Shown here: positions 7,073 to 7,999 of the stretch, piece after piece
Layout of the letters: each line of letters begins with the position of its first letter
Numbering within the stretch: the stretch's first letter is position 1
Assembly (NCBI GenBank): GCA_036480335.1
Contig: JAZGGH010000143.1
Location: forward strand, 1 to 7,999
DNA length: 7,999 nt
Reading direction: 5' to 3'
Origin: JAZGER01 sp036480335
Lineage (GTDB): Bacteria > Pseudomonadota > Gammaproteobacteria > DSM-19610
The notes under the pieces: model-generated
The model's database searches: none
The model's input: only the letters and a program-made list of their open reading frames with translations
What the model was told of the DNA's origin: nothing
Translations under genes and position numbers: made by a program

Positions 7073-7099
7073 TTATCGGTCTTTCTGATAAAAGGTTTA
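7073..7099 (-). promoter_or_regulatory. Sigma-28 (FliA) flagellar-class promoter for the chemoreceptor gene
   Basis: On the minus strand TAAACCTT (7099-7092), an 11-base spacer (7091-7081) and ACCGATAA (7080-7073) follow each other. The enterobacterial FliA consensus is TAAAGTTT, 11 bases, GCCGATAA. The -10 element differs at one position, the -35 at two, and the spacer is exact. Transcription would begin near 7066, giving a leader of about 30 bases that contains the ribosome-binding site. Chemoreceptors are classic members of the FliA regulon, so sequence and context agree. The match is seen directly; use by sigma-28 is inferred. Confidence 0.8.
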
Positions 7100-7253
7100 A
7101 TAAATGTGTGTGTTTTGAAATTATTCAACTATGTAAGATGTAGTTGGCCTTTTCTGGACATTAGGAAGAATTTCACGCAGACTAATATAGGTCAGGTGAT
7201 TGTTACGGGTATGAAAATAATGACACATCAGACAAGCTATTGTTATTACTTGA

Positions 7254-7282
7254 TTAACAGAAATATTAGCAATAGCTATAAT
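7254..7282 (+). promoter_or_regulatory. Sigma-70-type promoter for the lipoprotein gene
   Basis: TTAACA (7254-7259, five of six matches to TTGACA), a 17-base spacer and a perfect TATAAT (7277-7282). Initiation near 7289 would leave an untranslated leader of about 105 bases before the ATG at 7394. A second TATAAT at 7283-7288 is not properly spaced from a -35 element. AT-richness of the region raises the chance of accidental matches, but the combination with ideal spacing is strong. Confidence 0.65.
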
Positions 7283-7393
7283 TATAATTAGTAATTACAA
7301 CTGTCTTTTCGATTAGAAATGCACGACACTATATCTCAAAGAAAGGCAATATTTTGTTTCATTTTGATACGTTAATTCGTAAGGGGTTGAACC

Positions 7394-7804
7394 ATGACTA
7401 ACACTATAAAAACTATTTTTGCTTTGATTACCTCAACAACCATTCTTGGTGGTTGTGCAGCCATTCCGGGTGGGCAGGTTGCTTCTGTAGATAATAACCA
7501 GAGGCATGTAGCTAGAATTCAAGGGCTGCAGCCTCAGATCAGTTATCCTTTGTATGCAATAGGTCTAAGCCAGGAGGCGCGTATCGTTGGAATTGATGGT
7601 CAGTTTAATCAATCGCAATTTAATACAGCTGTTTCAGCCGGAGAACACATGATTACTGTACAGACAAGCTGCCGTTTTCAAATGCAGGAAGTGCGCAATG
7701 AGGTTGTCATGAAGGTCAATCTTCAGTCAGGTCATCAATATCATATTCAACTTGATTCAGATGTATCCAAAGGTTGTGAGCCTGTATTAATACAGGCCGG
7801 ATAA
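7394..7804 (+). CDS. Small outer-envelope lipoprotein of unknown function
   Basis: A 136-residue protein with a lipoprotein signal: a charged start, a hydrophobic stretch from about residue 7, and the lipobox LGGC with the lipidated cysteine at C21. Residue 22 is alanine, not aspartate, so sorting to the outer membrane is expected if Lol rules apply. The mature part (about 116 residues) is predicted beta-rich. It contains two further cysteines, C93 and C128, which could form a disulfide, and a pattern of SAGEHMITVQ (81-90) and LQSGHQYHIQL (110-120). This pattern resembles small surface domains with a 'G-x-H-x-I/V' strand, but I cannot assign a named family. AAGGGG (7381-7386) lies 7 bases before the ATG. 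It is transcribed away from the chemoreceptor and ends about 80 bases before an insertion-sequence end, so it is probably a single-gene unit. No function is proposed. Confidence 0.85.
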   Translation: MTNTIKTIFALITSTTILGGCAAIPGGQVASVDNNQRHVARIQGLQPQISYPLYAIGLSQEARIVGIDGQFNQSQFNTAVSAGEHMITVQTSCRFQMQEVRNEVVMKVNLQSGHQYHIQLDSDVSKGCEPVLIQAG

Positions 7805-7829
7805 TCAGAGTTCGGGCATAGTAAGAGCC

Positions 7830-7860
7830 ATCGGCAGCCTGTTATACAGTGGCTGCCGAT
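7830..7860 (+). terminator. GC-rich hairpin after the lipoprotein gene (probable terminator)
   Basis: ATCGGCAGCC (7830-7839) and GGCTGCCGAT (7851-7860) form a perfect 10-bp stem with an 11-base loop, 25 bases after the lipoprotein stop. Inner bases TGT and ACA can extend the stem. The T-rich tract is not immediate but begins 5 bases later (ATTGTTTTC), so it is a plausible but not ideal intrinsic terminator. Confidence 0.55.
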
Positions 7861-7867
7861 CCAGATT

Positions 7868-7901
7868 GTTTTCAACAACCTGCTAACAGGCTGTTGAAAA
7901 A
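7868..7901. repeat. Inverted repeat resembling insertion-sequence terminal ends, head to head around CTAA
   Basis: TTTTCAACA (7869-7877) pairs with TGTTGAAAA (7892-7900), and inside it CCTG (7879-7882) pairs with CAGG (7887-7890), with one mismatch and a CTAA loop (7883-7886). The right arm CAGGCTGTTGAAAAA followed by GTC looks like the terminal repeat that, from memory, bounds many IS5/IS1182-type elements. A transposase-like reading frame begins about 50-65 bases further on, as expected for an element entering from the right. The left arm reads as a second, diverged copy in the opposite direction. Family is from recall, not from a database. Confidence 0.5.
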
Positions 7902-7999
7902 GTCCCGCAAGCTCACTGGGTTTAGTAGAATACATTTTTCGATACATGAATCAGGTTAATCCTCCTATGCGCGGTGCAGACGTTTTCCAGGAACATCTT
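7887..7999 (+). mobile_element. Left end of a probable insertion sequence (runs off the right edge)
   Basis: The stretch begins with the putative terminal repeat CAGGCTGTTGAAAAAGTC and continues through a short non-coding lead to the transposase-like start. CTAA just before it (7883-7886) would fit the 4-base YTAR target duplication known for the IS5 group. The other end, needed for proof, is beyond the window. Confidence 0.45.
7946..7999 (+). CDS. Probable insertion-sequence transposase, first codons only (cut by window edge)
   Basis: An open frame runs from ATG at 7946, or more likely the second ATG at 7967, to the right edge. The second start gives MRGADVFQEHL, which resembles the N terminus of IS5/IS1182-type (DDE) transposases, typically M-R-G-x-D followed by a Q-E-x-L-F-type segment. 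An IS-like terminal repeat lies about 45-80 bases upstream. Only 11 to 18 codons are visible, so neither family nor intactness can be judged. No good Shine-Dalgarno sequence precedes either ATG. Confidence 0.5.
   Translation, partial: MNQVNPPMRGADVFQEHL

Larger units (their letters stand above)
7036..7393. other. Divergent AT-rich control region between the chemoreceptor and lipoprotein genes
   Basis: This stretch of 358 bases has no credible gene. It holds the sigma-28-type promoter facing left (7073-7099), a sigma-70-type promoter facing right (7254-7282) and an 8-bp inverted repeat around the latter (7235-7242 and 7270-7277). The part from about 7100 to 7234 shows no motif I recognise. 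The leader of the rightward transcript, about 7289-7393, is AT-rich with a small palindrome GTAATTAC (7291-7298) and no clear stable structure. Confidence 0.7.

Noticed and set aside
6887..7291. Plus-strand open frame of 134 codons spanning the chemoreceptor start and the control region
   Set aside because: It overlaps the chemoreceptor start and its promoter, has irregular composition and no known motif.
7747..7947. Minus-strand open frame across the end of the lipoprotein gene and the hairpins
   Set aside because: It crosses two hairpins and an IS-like repeat and overlaps a well-supported gene; no domain is visible.
1..7999. CRISPR array, tRNA, rRNA or riboswitch
   Set aside because: No regularly spaced repeats, cloverleaf-like segments or recognisable RNA motifs were found on either strand by reading.

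Overview
The window looks like chromosomal DNA of a motile, respiring gammaproteobacterium of moderate GC. This is inferred from the MsrPQ repair system, c-type cytochromes with signal peptides, a chemoreceptor behind a flagellar-type promoter, and a MoxR/DUF58 pair. No rRNA, tRNA or single diagnostic gene fixes the genus.

Layout. From the left edge to 7035 every gene is on the minus strand. Read in the direction of transcription (right to left) they are: a methyl-accepting chemotaxis protein (5395-7035), a small periplasmic cupredoxin (5038-5352), a tandem two-haem cytochrome c (4312-5031), a di-haem cytochrome c peroxidase of the CcpA/MauG superfamily (3264-4298), the methionine sulfoxide reductase pair msrP (2297-3220) and msrQ (1585-2295), then after a 158-base gap a MoxR-type AAA+ ATPase (422-1426) and the N-terminal part of a DUF58 protein running off the left edge (1-417). 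To the right, 7036-7393 is a divergent AT-rich control region. A plus-strand lipoprotein of unknown function follows (7394-7804), then two hairpins, and the window ends in the first codons of a probable insertion-sequence transposase.

How it may work together. Gaps from the chemoreceptor to msrQ are 42, 6, 13, 43 and 1 bases with no convincing intrinsic terminator, so the six genes could form one transcription unit. Five of the products are envelope redox proteins: a copper protein, a two-haem electron carrier, a peroxidase, a molybdenum enzyme repairing oxidised methionine, and its membrane haem partner. The sixth is a membrane chemoreceptor. A near-consensus sigma-28 (FliA) promoter with exact spacing lies just upstream of the chemoreceptor (7073-7099). 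The inference is a periplasmic oxidant-handling cassette tied to motility. I know of no described system with this gene set, but I cannot search to confirm that. A perfect 12-bp hairpin between the peroxidase and msrP would cover msrP's ribosome-binding site and may set its output separately.

The MoxR/DUF58 pair belongs to a different, common locus type (ATPase chaperone with DUF58 and usually von Willebrand A proteins) and probably has its own transcript.
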